In this document: piece after piece, positions 24,841-38,487 of the stretch
Layout: each line of letters opens with the position of its first letter
How positions within the stretch are numbered: position 1 is the stretch's first letter
Source of the DNA: Epiperipatus broadwayi
Lineage: Eukaryota > Onychophora > Udeonychophora > Euonychophora > Peripatidae
Assembly: GCA_028023455.1 (NCBI GenBank)
Contig: JAQFVV010000001.1
Location: 25,469,401-25,533,400 of the forward strand
Direction of reading: 5' to 3'
DNA: 64,000 bases
Translations under genes and position numbers: made by a program
The notes under the pieces: model-generated
The model's database searches: none
Told to the model about the DNA's origin: nothing
The model's input: only the letters and a program-made list of their open reading frames with translations

Positions 24841-25439
24841 CAAGTGTGTCTTATCACCCTTCTCAAAAAAATCAAGCTGGAACTGTTCTTAATTTGAATA
24901 TTTTTCTTTTTATACAAATTGTCCGGATTCAATGAACATGGTTTCCTGTTCCAAATTTTCGTTAAGGTCCGAGTGTTGTTTGCTGCTTCTATTGGACATC
25001 TAATTTTTTTGTTCTCTTATTTATATCTTTCATCTGACTTTTTAATTATATAAGAGCCCCAAGGACTAGTTTGCTTTTCGATAATTTATAAAATAATCGT
25101 TTCCATTTACTGAGATTACATAGGAATCTTTTAACAAAAATGTTTTATCTTTAGACCTTGTACTTTTTTTTTATAAAAAAGTACGTTCAAATACTTTTTT
25201 TTTATTTTAAAAAAAAGATAATACTTTTAAAATTTTCATTCTATCTGTGCGCAATATTATATACATTAAGCAACTTTCAATTTTCAGTTTTTAAGTTAAG
25301 TTTTTTTTTTTTTTTAATAAATCAATTTTTATTTATGATCTTTTTATTTTAATTTAAAATAATGTAATGTTTTGGCTGCATCTTACATCATAGACCACCT
25401 TGGACCAGTCCCATGTTAGAATTTTATTTTTTTGTGTTC

Positions 25440-27960
25440 TGAATATGTATATGGTATGAAAGAAAGGGTAACAAGGGAAGATGGGAAACCATCATCAGCC
25501 CCATATATCACAAGAATAAAATTATTACAAAGAAATAATAAAGGAATATAAAATAAGAAAGGAGTATAATGTCAAAAGAGACAGCATTAAATAAAACTAT
25601 AAGTAGTTATACTAATAATACATTAAATTATAAACTACAGATTATCCAGCATTACACATAAACAATCATATCAATAATCAGCAGTCCATCACTTGTGACT
25701 TGATTTAAAAGATGTACATTATGAAACAGGCTACTTATCTACCCACTGCTAAATATAGGACAGAATATATCACACATAATAAAAATAATGCTGAATAATG
25801 ATAAATGCTGATTATCATCAATGCTCTGGCCACTTGGTATCATTAATATATAGGCTGACTATAAACTATATTTCCAATAAGAAAAACATAATGCAGTGAA
25901 TGGGCTTCAGAGGTGATAGGTTTCCACCATCCAATGAATTATCTAGATGTTCAAACACCAATATAAACTCCTACATCCATTAGCACTTTCTAGAGTTGGC
26001 TCAAAATCATACAAATCTAAGGATTGTCACTATGAACAAATGAAAGATAAATATACAAGTTTACTCTCTCCTACTTGTAAATAATTTTATTAAAATAACT
26101 TAAAAATCCATGAAACACTAAGCTTTAATAAAATTCAAGTCATACATACTGCCTATTCATATAAAAGATAGGTAGAGAAATAAAGACATTAACACCAGAA
26201 TAATTTTTAAACAATTATTTAATAAACTAACTGATTAATAATTGTTTAAAAAATGTAAAAAATGACAAGAAAGTATGATAATTTAAATTTATACATCTTT
26301 ATAAAAATATATAATTTTATATGAATAAAATGATTAACCAGTTGACTGATTATTCATTAAATTAATCAACCTTTGCTTTTATTATATTATTTCATTTTAA
26401 ATAATAAAAGTTGAAAAACAACTTTTTTACAATCAAAGATAAAGAATTTTTAACTTAATAAAAATTAAATTACCTGAAAAATCCTTTTTATAATTTTGAA
26501 ATGAAAAATAAATTAAAATAAAAAAGCACATTTCACAAGAAAATGTTAAATTAATAAAAATACTTATTATGACCAAGTATTATTTTTATAAAAAATGTCT
26601 ATAAATATAGAGATAATGTGCACATTAAAATACCCTTTACAATGATTTTATTATTTTAGTCCTTTTGTAACACTTCTAATTTTCCATTTTTATGTAGGTT
26701 TTCTTCTTGAAGGCTTCTTTATTACAGGATAATGTACACAATTAATTTATATTTTCTGTCATACAATATTTTCAGATTTCACACAGAATGAATTCCTCCA
26801 TTTTTTCCATCCATTTGTTTCCAAATCAGGCTAACATATAAAGAGTTTGTCTATTTTTCTTAATAACTTTTCAAGTCTGGCTCACACATAAAGACAGAAA
26901 CAGTCATGTTCTGGATGGCTACAAGGATTGTTGCAGTTAAATATATTCTTCTACTTTACAATTTTTAATGAACTGGAGGTAGAATTGTTTAGATTTTACT
27001 TAAACTTAGCACATATTTGTTTTCAGTTAAAAAAGGTTTTAAACAACAGCTTTTGCATCCATTTAGTAGCTCAGTTAAGATTAACTGCTATTGTTTTCTT
27101 CATTAGCTGATCCATGAATGTCTGCTCAAGTTCTCCTTAACCGCTGAACCAAGACTAACTACTATTTTTCTTTTCAACACCTGGATTGTGATTGATCCTT
27201 GCAAGAAACTCAGATATACATGGATTTACCCAGTTCACTATTTTAAATTTTTGATACAATACTGTCTCCAACCAATCACAAACTTATCTTCTACATGACA
27301 AAATTAAACACTTACCAATTAGGTCTATTTTTTCAAGAAAAAATGTTATTTCCCTCTTTTGTAATTAAAAAATTTCATTCATAGCTTTTGAAATTCTTCT
27401 TTAGTTCATTTTTTATAACAAATATAAAATAATTTCTTAATTATCCTTGATTTGATAAACATTGCTTATTGTTTTGGAAAAAGATAAAGGGAAAATTAAA
27501 AAAATAACTGTAATAAATTAAAATAAAATTTAACAAAAATGTTAAAAATAAAATCTCTCTAAAAAATTAAAAATTAATATTGCTCAATATACTTTTTGAG
27601 AGCTTATGGAAGATAATTTTTTTCCCAGTACTTTGTTTTCCAAAACTAAAATCAAAACTTGTAGGTAATTAAAATTACTGAAGAGAGAAAATAAAAGAAA
27701 TTCTTTATTTTATGTTATACTTTTTTCTCTTTTACAACCATTTACTACATTAAAATAATATTCATTTTATAATTTTAAAAATAATGTTTGGAAATTATCA
27801 CATCATTATTTTAAAAATGTAAACTTTTAAATAAATTAATGATTATTATTAAAAACCCATATGAGCTAATTAAATCTTTTGTTTCACCATACTAATTTTA
27901 CTTATGTACAAGCTTGTAATATTGGCATGATCAGAGTTGGCAACTAGCTACAATATTTTC
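25440..27960. repeat. Segmental duplication, copy 1 (partner 31130-33650)
   Basis: Collinear with 31130-33650 over about 2.5 kb. Shared anchors in order include CCATCATCAGCCCC, GCATTACACATAAACAATCA, ACAGGCTACTTATCT, AACTGATTAATAAT, TTTTCTTCTTGAAGGCTTCT, TTTACAACCATTTAC and TATGTACAAGC. Many substitutions and indels show it is old. Copy 1 keeps the empty site for the foldback insertion seen in copy 2. No coding content was recognised. Confidence 0.8.
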
Positions 27961-29455
27961 AATACACTACATTTAAAATAATGAGTCAATAAAATGGGGA
28001 TACCCATTTCATTTCTCATTTTTTAAATTTATATTTTAATTTTTACTTTTATTACTGGTGCATACAAAGTTATGTGGATGCTTGAGTAGATATTCTTATC
28101 AGTAAATTACTGAAGATTGACATTTATCATGTCTGAGGATCATAGTGATCTGTTCAGTTTTTCTGTACTTTTTGAACTACTATTATTTTTTTTCTCATTC
28201 TCACCTACTCCCATGGATTATGTTTATTACTCCTTTATTCTTTATTTTAGTTTTTGTTTGTCATTTTGGAGAATTCTCTATTTTGAGTGTTGGAAAAGCC
28301 AAAATCTTTTTCTCCCAATACTTGATGCATTTTTGCCTCCATACTTGCACTATCAGTTTAATATTCTTATTATCATACATATCTATATGATTTACCATAT
28401 TTTACAGGTTATACTTAATAATTGTTAATGCTGAACCATTTTAATTAAAACCAACAGTCAAATTTGTGAATAAGATACATGGCCTTGAAACAATTTATTA
28501 CAGGTCTCTCCGATGTCCACTTTGTATTTCTTTTGATTCTCAACTTTTCCTAATACTTGTTGTATTTTTTGGATTGGCATCTCAGTTCTTTTTTTCCATT
28601 TTTCATGTTCCATCTAATTGTTTTGCTGTATTTATTTTTTTGCTTTAATTTCATTATTAATTATTGTTCTCTGCATTTATTTCATTAAAATCTCCTTCAA
28701 TCCTTGTCTACCATTATATTTTTAACTGTTTCCACAATTATTTGTGTTACATTATCATTATCTTCCTGATTTTTTTATTTCTTCTGATTGTCTTCACTTT
28801 ATTGATTGCTTTTCTCTGTTTTGTTTTAAGTCTTTCTTTTGGTCTCTGATAGAATTTTTTTGTTATCTTGACATCTTTTTAGGTGCTTTTTGATTACTTT
28901 CTTCTATTTCTTTATTCATTTGCAAAAACTGGGCTGTTTGATTACTTGCTTCCATTTTATTACACCTTTGCAGAAACTATGCATATGATCTCCAATTACT
29001 TCCATTTTTTATGCATTTGCAATAACTGAGCTAGTATGGCAAGTTTTTTATTCTGTGGCACATTCAGTTGAGTACCTTTTTTTCTTGTATGCTCTTTCTT
29101 AATTTTTAAAAATTTTTTTGCTCTTATTAATTGTAATTATATATTATTGAGTGCATAGAAAGTATATGTAAATACTTAAACAGGTTTTAACCTGTAATGA
29201 ATGCATCTTACAATTTCTAATAGTCAAGCCATATTATTTTGCTGATAGAGGGACCTCACAAACCATGACACAAGATAATGACTTTTATAAAGATAAGAGT
29301 GGCTTATTAGTATAAATGTTTATATAAATCACTTTTAATCTTATAGAAATTAAATTACTTTTATGCACAAGAAATGTAAATATAAACTTTTTAAAATAAT
29401 AACTCATACAACTAAACTTTGCATCACTTTTCTTTCCATGCAACATTTCACTATT
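27961..29455. other. T-rich intron, possible coding relic on minus strand
   Basis: Between 28100 and 29060 the minus strand is strongly purine-rich with short lysine/glutamine-rich frames. This resembles the coiled-coil or linker part of retroelement ORFs, but no motif could be identified. The plus-strand frames (28117-28849) are T-rich hydrophobic translations and are not supported as genes. Confidence 0.35.
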
Positions 29456-29459
29456 ACTA

Positions 29460-30108
<649 letters not shown>

Positions 30109-31129
30109 TCCTAATCTATCTTTCTTTGAACCTGACGACCTCAATATTTGACTTTATCTTATCAATGTTAATTTATTTTCCTTGCCTTATCCTCCAATTT
30201 TATTTTGTTTATGCATATGTGACTAGTTTCCTTGTTTACTATTATTTTTAGTATCAATTTTTATTTAAAGTACATATGCATATATAAAAACAAGTTGTTA
30301 TAACAACCATTTTCTCAAAATCATTTCCAGAGATCTGATCAGCATTTGACAGTAAAAGAATAAATAGTGCTTTGCAATCATTAAATTGATTCTGAATTAA
30401 GTTACATTGGTATAAGTACATAATGTAGTAATATGAACACCAGAAAATCTATCTCAATTTAGACACTATAACATATATATAACCCAAAATAAAAATAATA
30501 ATGCAAAAAATTTTGCAAAGCCCTGCTTCTTTAAGTCTTAAAGATTAATAAATGGAAAATATTAAAACTGTACCATGTTCCTTTGGATTTTAAAGGCTGA
30601 TAAATATGGAACTTTAAACTTATGATATGCTCATTTTTTATGAGACTAGAAGACCAGGGTTTATAGCAGGACTATATTAATTGTCTATGAATAAAAAACT
30701 GGAAACAAAAGTTGAACAATATTGATATAGAACACTTGATGACGTTGCAAGAAAACATTGTATCCTTAATCCAATGACAAAATCATCCATCCATGACCAA
30801 TACTGAAAGTATAAGTAAACAAATTTCTAACAATCAAAATCTCAATTCAATCTCCAAAAATCTTATTTGCTTTTCTAACCAAGTTTACATATGAACTTTT
30901 GCAAGTATACACTCACAACATTATTTTTATAATTTATAAACAATTATGATTTGATCCCAAACCATTATCTATATCCTTTTGTCATATATTTTACAGTAAT
31001 ATATTTTAACGTTAATTCTGCATCAAAATGCAGTTTCCTTTTCAGGTGTAATTATATTTGAGCTTCATGTTATGTAGTCATTTTTATACTGACCACAAAT
31101 CTTGATTATCATTGGGTACACAATTAAAC
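30109..31129. other. Intron, no gene recognised
   Basis: AT-rich sequence without recognised repeats between the triplet tract and the second segmental duplicate. Confidence 0.5.
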
Positions 31130-33650
31130 TATAATTTGTAATGGTATGAGAAAAACCATCATCATCCCCACATATCACAACTATAAAATTATTAAATATA
31201 AAAAAAGGAAAAATTAAAGAATACAAAATAATGATAAATCCTAAGATCAAATGGCAGCATGGAATTAAACTATAAATAATTATACTAATAATACTTATAA
31301 TAAGTTATATATTGCAATTACCAAGCATTACCCATAAACAATCAAATCAGGCATTAATAGCACATCACCTGTGACTGAATTTAAGAAGGTACAATATATA
31401 ACAGGCTACTTATCTGGCTACTGCCAAACTCAAGATAGAATATATCATATAACAGAAAATAATGCTGGATATGGGTGCATGCTGTTCATCATAAATGTTC
31501 TGCCCATATGGTACTATTAATATACAGGCCAACTATAAACTACATTTCTAACATGAAAAATAAAATGTAATAAATGGACTTTGAAGATGATACCTTTGCA
31601 GCATTCAGATAATTATCTGGATATCCAAACACCAACATAATCCACTACATCCATATAACTAATCATTATTTCTTTCTAAAGTTAGCTCAAAATTATAAAA
31701 CTCTAAGGACTAGAACTGTGAATAGGGCTTACCTTTTTTATTTGAAATAATTTTATTGGGATAATTTAAAAATCTCTAAAATACTAAGCTGTAATGAAAT
31801 TCAAGTTACACAAACTGCCTATTACTAGAGTGATAAAGTCATTAATACTAGAATATTTTAAGCAATTATTTAATAAATTAACTGATTAATAAGATGTGAT
31901 ATGTTGGATTATTTCCATCATTTATGAGTAAATATATTCACTCATAAATGATGAAAATAGTCCAACATATCACATCTTATAATATACCATCATTACAAAC
32001 CTTCAGACAAAAACTGATTAATAATTTAAAAATAATATTTTAAATGACAACATGAAAATTCAAATTTTATACATTTTTTATAAAAAATATAATTTTATGT
32101 AAATAAAATAATTAACTAGTTGACTTTAATTAGTTAAATTAATCAACCTTTGTTTTTATTCTTTTTTAAATAACAAAAGTTGGAAAATAACATTTTTACA
32201 ATCAGAGATAAGGAAATTTAAATTATTTATCAACCCTTTGCATAATTTTAAAAAGAAAATAAATGAATAAAAACATATTTCAAAAGTAAATGTTAAATTT
32301 AATAAAAATTAAATTACCTAAAAAAATCCTTTTTATAATTTTGAAGGGAAAATAAATGAATAAATAACATGTTTCACAAGAAAATGTTAAATTTATAAAT
32401 ATTATTCATTATGATCAAATATTACTTATATAAAATGTTTATCTATAAATGTAGAGATAATGTGATATAAAGTTTTCTTCTTGAAGGCTTCTCCATTCCA
32501 AGATAATGTATATAGTTAATTTATCCATTCTGCCATATGATATTTCAGGTATTACACAAAATGAATTTCTTCATTTTTTCCAACTATTTATTTCCATGTC
32601 AGTCTAACACATAAGTTTTTCTATTTTCTTAATAATTTTCCAAATTAGGCTAACACATATAGTGAACTCATGCTCTTATATGGAAACAGGGCTTATAGCA
32701 GTTAGGGATATTCTCTTTCTCTCCTGTTTTTAGTGAGCTAGTTTATTAAATGATGTTTAGTAACCTTTGCACATGTTTGTCTTAACATCTACATTGTTAA
32801 TAACTGAGTTATTTTCCTCAATATCTGACCCAAGAGGCACACTATTGCTCTGATCAACAGCTGAACTAAGACTGTTATTTTCAAAATACTGAAGTCTATT
32901 TATTTACCCACAACCGTATTTTAAATATTTGAAACAATCCTATCTCCAACCAATCACAATCTTGTCTCTTACATGACCAAATTAAACAGTGACCAACTAG
33001 GTCTATTTTTATAAAAAAATTATTTAGTTATTTCCATCCTTTTTTTTTATTAAAAATATTCTAATCGCAGGTTTTGAAATTCCTGTTTAGTTAGTTTTTT
33101 TGTATACCAAAAATAATTTAATTCCTTAATTATTCTTGATTTGGTACACATTGCTTATTATTTTGGAGAGAGGGGGTAAAGAGAAAAGAAAAAACAACTA
33201 ATCAATTAAATCAAAATTAAACAAAAATTAAAAAAAAAATTTTTTTAAAAATACTTTATTTATCTTTCTAAACAGTTAAAATTAAAATTATTCAGAAAAT
33301 GTTTCCAGAACGTATTGAAAAAAAAAAAAAATTTCCAGTACTTTATTTTTCAAAACTAAAGTCAAAATTTGTAGGCAATTAAAATTACTGAATAGAGAGG
33401 ACAAAAGAATTGTTTATTTTGTCTTATATATTTTTTTCTTTTTTACAACCATTTACCATATTCAAAATAATATTCACATTATTATTAAAAAAATAATGTT
33501 TAAGGAGCTATCATATTATCATTTTAAAAAGATGTAAATTTTTAAATAAATTAATGTTTGGTATTAAAATACATATAAGAAAATTGAATCTATTGTTTTC
33601 CCATTCTACTTTTATTTATGTACAAGCATGTAATATTAGTATGCAAGAGT
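31130..33650. repeat. Segmental duplication, copy 2 (partner 25440-27960)
   Basis: Second copy, differing by a 122-bp foldback insertion (31891-32012), a deletion around 32465 and an extra tandem block near 32260-32400 (two versions of a TTTATAATTTTGAA...AAATAAATGAATAAA unit). Confidence 0.8.
31891..32012. mobile_element. Foldback insertion with 10-bp target duplication
   Basis: A hairpin whose arms (31891-31929 and 31940-31978) are almost perfect complements around AAATATATTC, followed by a 33-bp tail. It is bounded by the direct repeat ACTGATTAAT (31881-31890 and 32013-32022). The paralogous segment at about 26230 has the single, uninterrupted ACTGATTAAT, so this is a true insertion after the segmental duplication. 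No protein is encoded. A 10-bp duplication could fit a hAT-like 8-bp event plus chance, or a retro-insertion. Confidence 0.8.
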
Positions 33651-33705
33651 TAGCCACTGTCTCCAGCTATATATATATAATACAATATTTATAATTGATG
33701 TTTAG

Positions 33706-33840
33706 ATGGAAATCTTGAATATGTGGAGTTATTATTCTGTCAGTTTACTTTGACTCTTGGCCTAGGGAAGTTGTTCTAGGTGAAGTGTTTTCTAATTAAG
33801 TTGATTTAAATGAATAACTCCACACATTCAAGATTTCCAT
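33706..33840. mobile_element. MITE with 28-bp terminal inverted repeats
   Basis: The termini ATGGAAATCTTGAATATGTG (33706-33725) and the complement ending at 33840 match at 27 of 28 positions. The 135-bp unit has no ORF. The flanks (TTTAG and ATATA) show no clear target duplication. Confidence 0.75.
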
Positions 33841-34867
33841 ATATATATAATAAGCATTCAATGTGTAATATATAATAACTACATGCTTTAAATAACAATA
33901 ATTTATCTTAAATGTTTTAATAAACATGATTTAAAAAGGCTATAAACGAAAAAAAATTAGAAAACAACACAGGTAAAAAATTTTACCTGAATAATATCAG
34001 CAACTAAATATTATCTCTATACAATCCAATCTTACATAAATAAATAATTATTAACACATTTTAAAATATGTTACAACTCAAATTCTGCGCAAGTATTGAA
34101 TCTAAAGCTGTAAATTATATTTGATTGAGCAGTATGTGAATTGTAGCATATTTGAAAACGTTTCTATATTCTGCATTAAATATAAATTGCTGTATTTTTA
34201 TGCAAGGTTAGATCATTATCATTAGATTGAGAATCTCAAATGAAAATATTTACCTGATGAGATCTATTCAAGAGAAAATTTAAACACTTGCAGAAATATA
34301 TTTTTTTACCCCAATAAACTTTTAAATATTTATTTATAGCATTTAGCATCACCTGATACACCTATCATTTTATCAATAATTTATTTGTTAATCTATCTGT
34401 TAATAAAATCAATATTTTTATCCATCAGTCTATCCTTCCTATTTACCTTTTCCACTGATCTATTTGTCTATTTATCTTCTAACCTTATCTATTTTCCAGT
34501 TACCTATCTATCCAACAATCCATTCACTTACCCACTCACTCATTCTACCATTTATAAATCTATATACATCTTTGTACCTACATATCTATTTATATTTTAT
34601 TCAATCATCTATCCTTTCATACATCCATATATCTATCTATTCACTGTCCTAATTATCCACATACGTTTGCCTACAAACACACACATATATATATACAACA
34701 ACTTATAAATATTTTTAACTTTGATTACTTGGTACTTATGAATGTAAATGTATCTCTCAATAATTTTGTACAATTTATTAATTTAGTTTGCATAAAATTT
34801 AATAATGTAAAAATAAAATAAACTGATAACCAATGGGCTATGCATATATATTGAATTTTCATTTTAG
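33841..34867. other. End of last intron
   Basis: AT-rich. Segment 34385-34700 has short TCTA-like simple repeats (TCTATCTAT), which create the low-complexity frames there. The intron ends TTTTCATTTTAG at 34867. Confidence 0.6.
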
Positions 34868-34987
34868 ATTTATACAGTATTATATGGAGAAATAATAACA
34901 ACGGCGACTGTTAAGCCTGTAGCTACTGCATTGAATAATACTGTTGATAGTGGACAATCTCATTCAATCATAAACAAACAGCACTGA
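34868..34987 (+). CDS. GABA-B receptor-like GPCR, terminal exon (short tail)
   Basis: Follows TTCATTTTAG and continues in phase 0 after LVFVPK. It encodes 39 residues, beginning IYTVLYGEIITTATVK and ending IINKQH, then TGA at 34985-34987. Human GABBR1 and GABBR2 have long cytoplasmic tails with a coiled coil used for heterodimerisation and ER-retention masking. This tail is only about 39 residues and shows no heptad pattern. The exon was accepted because splice site, phase, absence of stops and nearby polyadenylation signals agree. An alternative downstream terminal exon cannot be excluded. Confidence 0.75.
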   Translation: MYTVLYGEIITTATVKPVATALNNTVDSGQSHSIINKQH

Positions 34988-35030
34988 CCAAAGACCGCTT
35001 GGGAGTTGAATGAAAATAGATTTTTATACG

Positions 35031-35150
35031 AATAAATTATACAATTTTTATATTTTAAAAACATTATTAGTGCATAATCGAGAGATAGCTACACTGTGAT
35101 AAACTTAAAATTGTCAAAAACTCAAATACCAAACTATTCTATAGAATAAA
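35031..35150 (+). terminator. Polyadenylation signals of the receptor gene
   Basis: Two canonical AATAAA hexamers (35031-35036 and 35145-35150) lie 44 and 158 bp after the stop codon. Either could define the 3' UTR end. Confidence 0.55.
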
Positions 35151-35354
35151 ACTGTGATCAACTATTTGCAAATACAAATATTATTAAATTGTGTAGTAAA
35201 AAACAGGTTCATAAAATTTTCTCACAATTAAAAATAAAAAAGATTAAGCAATGATAGTAGACACCTTATCAAGAAAAGAAGCTAATTTTGAAATAGTTGT
35301 TTTCAAAGTTATATTTATCTAAATATTTTATGATTAAATTTGCACAATCACAAA

Positions 35355-35540
35355 AGTGTAATATAATTAGAGGGAATTTGAATCCGGACTTTCAACCTCC
35401 CTTTAGTCATCAACTTTATCTTACACAACCGATATACATGACCACGTACAGGTGAAAAAAATAAATGATCTCCAATAATGTATTTCATGCTGGATCAGCA
35501 CTCATCAGTTGGTCCAGATCAAATCCCTTCTAATTACATC
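35355..35540 (-). mobile_element. Hammerhead-bearing tRNA-like SINE, second copy
   Basis: Aligns end to end with 5915-6103. The B-box-like GGATTCAAATTCCC is at 35372-35385 (minus). The hammerhead core retains CTGATGA (35502-35508), a stronger stem II (TGCTG/CAGCA, loop ATC) and GAAA (35483-35486). Stem III has lost one base and its palindrome (ATACATT), so activity is doubtful. Stem I is CCAA/TTGG. Confidence 0.7.
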
Positions 35541-36055
35541 TAGATTAAAACTATATATAATATACTGATATTTAAAAGTGTAATATGTTTGTGAGATATA
35601 TATATATATATATGTAAATACTAGAATAAAGAATTTTTAACAAAAAAAAAATTGTATCTAATTTATTGAAGCATTCCTATCCGGCAGAAGACTATTCTTG
35701 CAGAAAAACAGGTAAATGCCCTGATCGCTGTTATGGTATGTATGGTAACAAAGATAGTTGGTGAAAGTTTCAAATTTGAATTAAAAAATGAAAAGAAATT
35801 AATTAATTAATATAATATTGCACTTTGGATAGATGCATAGCCAGAATATAAATGAAGAAATATTTAGCCATATACTAATCTTAATGATATGGATAATTTC
35901 TTACAACCTAGCTTATGGTTTAATAACAAGTTGAGAAGGAATTGGTTATAAATTTAAAACATTTGATTAGTTACAAATATATCTTAGGTACATTAAGCAG
36001 GATTGGTTTTAAGCCAATAAACATCACATTATCATCACTTCTTATGCTTGCTTAG
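35541..36055. other. Intergenic; short cysteine-rich open frame at 35613-35764
   Basis: A frame without ATG ends SYPAEDYSCRKTGKCPDRCY then GMYGNKDSW and a stop. The base composition is richer than the flanks. It may be a chance frame or a transposon scrap. The remainder is AT-rich. Confidence 0.3.
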
Positions 36056-36215
36056 GTGCAGTGTTCTCAGATCCAAGGCTCCTCACTAACGAAAGTCATA
36101 AGCCAGAAACTAGTCTGGGGATACTGGATAAGTAGGCATTAGATATGGATTTTATGCATAAATAAGCCTTCTGGCATCCATTGATTACTCTAGCTTGCAG
36201 TATGGCAATACGTAT
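36056..36215 (+). repeat. Hammerhead-like repeat family, copy B
   Basis: Shares CTCAGATCCAAGGCT, CTCACT, CATAAGCCAGAAACTAGTCT and GCATCCATTGATTA with the copies at 10.6 and 11.3 kb. The core is CTAACGA (one change) with GAAA. Stem III ACTAGT is a palindrome, C is at the cleavage site, and stem I is TCCTCA/TGGGGA. Stem II is not convincingly paired. Confidence 0.55.
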
Positions 36216-37060
36216 AGTGAGTTTTTACCTGTTAGGTACATTACCCTATTAATTATATAATGTAACAGGGCTTTCCCTTATCAACTGATAAGAATTAAGA
36301 AGATATCTCTATTAAATTTACAGTCACAATAACATCTCCTATTAAACAAATAATAGTTAATTAGCCAAAAAACTAGCAATTACTTTCTTTAATTTCCTAA
36401 TCCAAGCTCACATTTTATGATTTTTGGCTGCCTAAAAGTATAAATGCCTATTTTGTATGTGCATATGGAAAGTAGGTAGTTATATTTTTGCATGTGATAC
36501 ATGTTGAGTTAATTACTAAATTGTAAATCTCTAATTACTAGCTAATATACCCCCCTCCAAAAAAAAAAGAAAACAAAATAATATGAATATTTGTGGAAAA
36601 AGTCAGTTATTTAATGAAAATGCTTCATTGTTTTTCATCATTTTTCTTCCTTAACATGTAATAAAGGATCAAAACCCCTCTCTTTAAAAACAAATCAGTA
36701 ATGGAAATTATTTCTGACAATGCAAAACAGTTATGATGTATAAAATTTTGATAATGTGTGTGTGTGTGTGTGGGGGGGGGGGGGATTCATGAGAATTCTT
36801 GCTTAGGATAAAAATGAAGGATTTTTGGCTATATATCCGGAGACATTTGGTGTATCATAAAAAGTGTGATGCTGCTGAATGTCCAAACTATTCTTTATAA
36901 GTGTTTGTGAGTTCAAAGAAATCCTTACCAGCTGCCTCACGAACCTGGTATTTCATATACATTTATGCTAATACATTGTCTATATATAGTTTTTTTTTAT
37001 CTCAATGATATCTGCTCTTTCACATATATTTATTAGATATATAAACTCCTGATCATTATC
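36216..37060. other. Intergenic, no gene recognised
   Basis: AT-rich. It includes a GT dinucleotide run followed by 14 G (about 36755-36784). Confidence 0.55.
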
Positions 37061-37303
37061 AATTGATTAATTTTTAAAGCTTACACCTATATTTAACAGA
37101 TGGATAGTGTCTGGATAATTTCATTTTATTGATTGTCTTTGAAAATCCAATTTATCAGTATTAATCGTTGCAACGTTATTGTGTGGAATTTTGCAATGAT
37201 TAATACTGATAAATTGGATTTTCAAAGACAATCAATAAAATGAAATTATCCAGACACTATCCATCTGTTAAATATAGGTGTAAGCTGTAAAAATTAATCA
37301 ATT
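37061..37303. repeat. Long near-perfect palindrome (113-bp arms)
   Basis: Arms 37061-37173 and 37191-37303 are reverse complements with only a few mismatches, around an 17-bp spacer. The outer ends are AATTGATTAATTTTT and its complement. No target duplication or ORF. It is either a foldback transposon or a very recent inverted duplication. Confidence 0.85.
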
Positions 37304-38034
37304 GACTTGCAAGTAAATAAAGTCAAGAATCTTAACAAAATCAAAAATGATTTTCTCACTTGTATAAATGAACCAAAATAAAATATCATTCATAATAATT
37401 CATCATCTTAAAATATATCACGTTTTAGAGCTGTATCTGAACCTAACAGTATGACCATAACACTCCATTAGAGTAATATAAAATTCAAATTCACTTTGCT
37501 ATATTTGTAATCTACAGAATATACACAAAATAAAAATGAAGAAAAGATTCTATTTATAATGATATAAATTGTAAACTTCACATTAATATTCACTGGTCTT
37601 ATTTTTAACAAAATTCACAAATAATACTGTGCATTATAGAACATAAAGTAAAACAAATGCATATTGAATACATCTGTCAAATACTATCATAAAAAAATCT
37701 TGAAGAGTCAAAGTAGATCTTTATCAAATCTTAAAAAATCATTTCTAAAGGAAAGTGAAGGAAGTGTAAGAGATTATTCTTTGGAATATCCTTTGGAGCT
37801 GTAAGAAATGGCACAGAACCAACATTTACTTTACACTTTTAAAAAGTACAGGAGAGGGGAAGATTGTATTTTCTTGTATTGCTTGTTCATTGAAGATTAT
37901 GAGGATATAAGTCAAGCTGGTTATTTTAAATTATATTTTTCTACAAAGATAAATAATAAATTCTCATAGATAAACCATTTGCCTCTCCATTCAGTATCTC
38001 TTGTAATGGTCAGTATATATATATATATATATAG
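37304..38034. other. Intergenic, no gene recognised
   Basis: AT-rich sequence ending in (TA)n at 38014-38033 that borders the ribozyme array. Confidence 0.55.
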
Positions 38035-38112
38035 GGGGGGGGGGGGTGGAGTGCCCGCGGTTGGGGTTGGTGGCTAAAATTCGCAGCGATGGTTTCCGGT
38101 GTAGTCAGTTTT

Positions 38113-38155
38113 TTCCGCTTTCCTGCTAGCAATAGCTGAAATCTGTCGAAGTGGT
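38113..38155 (+). ncRNA. Hammerhead remnant, array unit 1
   Basis: Strongly shortened copy: CTG-C-TAGC, AGCTGAAATC and GAAGTGG remain, but the CTGACGA box is broken. Not expected to cleave. Confidence 0.5.
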
Positions 38156-38431
38156 AGTTAGGTAGTGTCAACTACTCTGACGTTTATCATCGAGGTGTTT
38201 TGGTGGCCCGTGGACAAAAAGGTTGCAAGTTTTTAACTGCATTTTGTTTTCTAAATGTCCTTTGAGGTTTTCTTGCAATGTTAGTGCAGAGGCTTCTACT
38301 AGGGTGGCTGAACGAGTCAGCCCAATAGCTCGGTTTGCTATGCTGAGTTTGAAGCTTAGTGTCTAAAATTCACGCTTGCAAGCGAAAGTGTTTCATAAAC
38401 GCTCAGAGTTTGTATTTAGTCTAGTTTCTTT

Positions 38432-38487
38432 ATTCCGTCTTCACTGACGATAGCAAATAGCTTGAAATCATGATCTGAAAGTGGAAT
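38432..38487 (+). ncRNA. Hammerhead ribozyme, array unit 2
   Basis: CTGACGA (38444-38450), GAAA (38464-38467), stem III ATCATGAT and C at the cleavage position (38475). Stem I is slightly shortened on its 5' side (GTCTTCA against TGAAAG). Confidence 0.75.

Noticed and set aside
34385-34708. 107-codon open frame in the last intron
   Set aside because: Ser/Ile/Tyr-rich translation of imperfect TCTA simple repeats.
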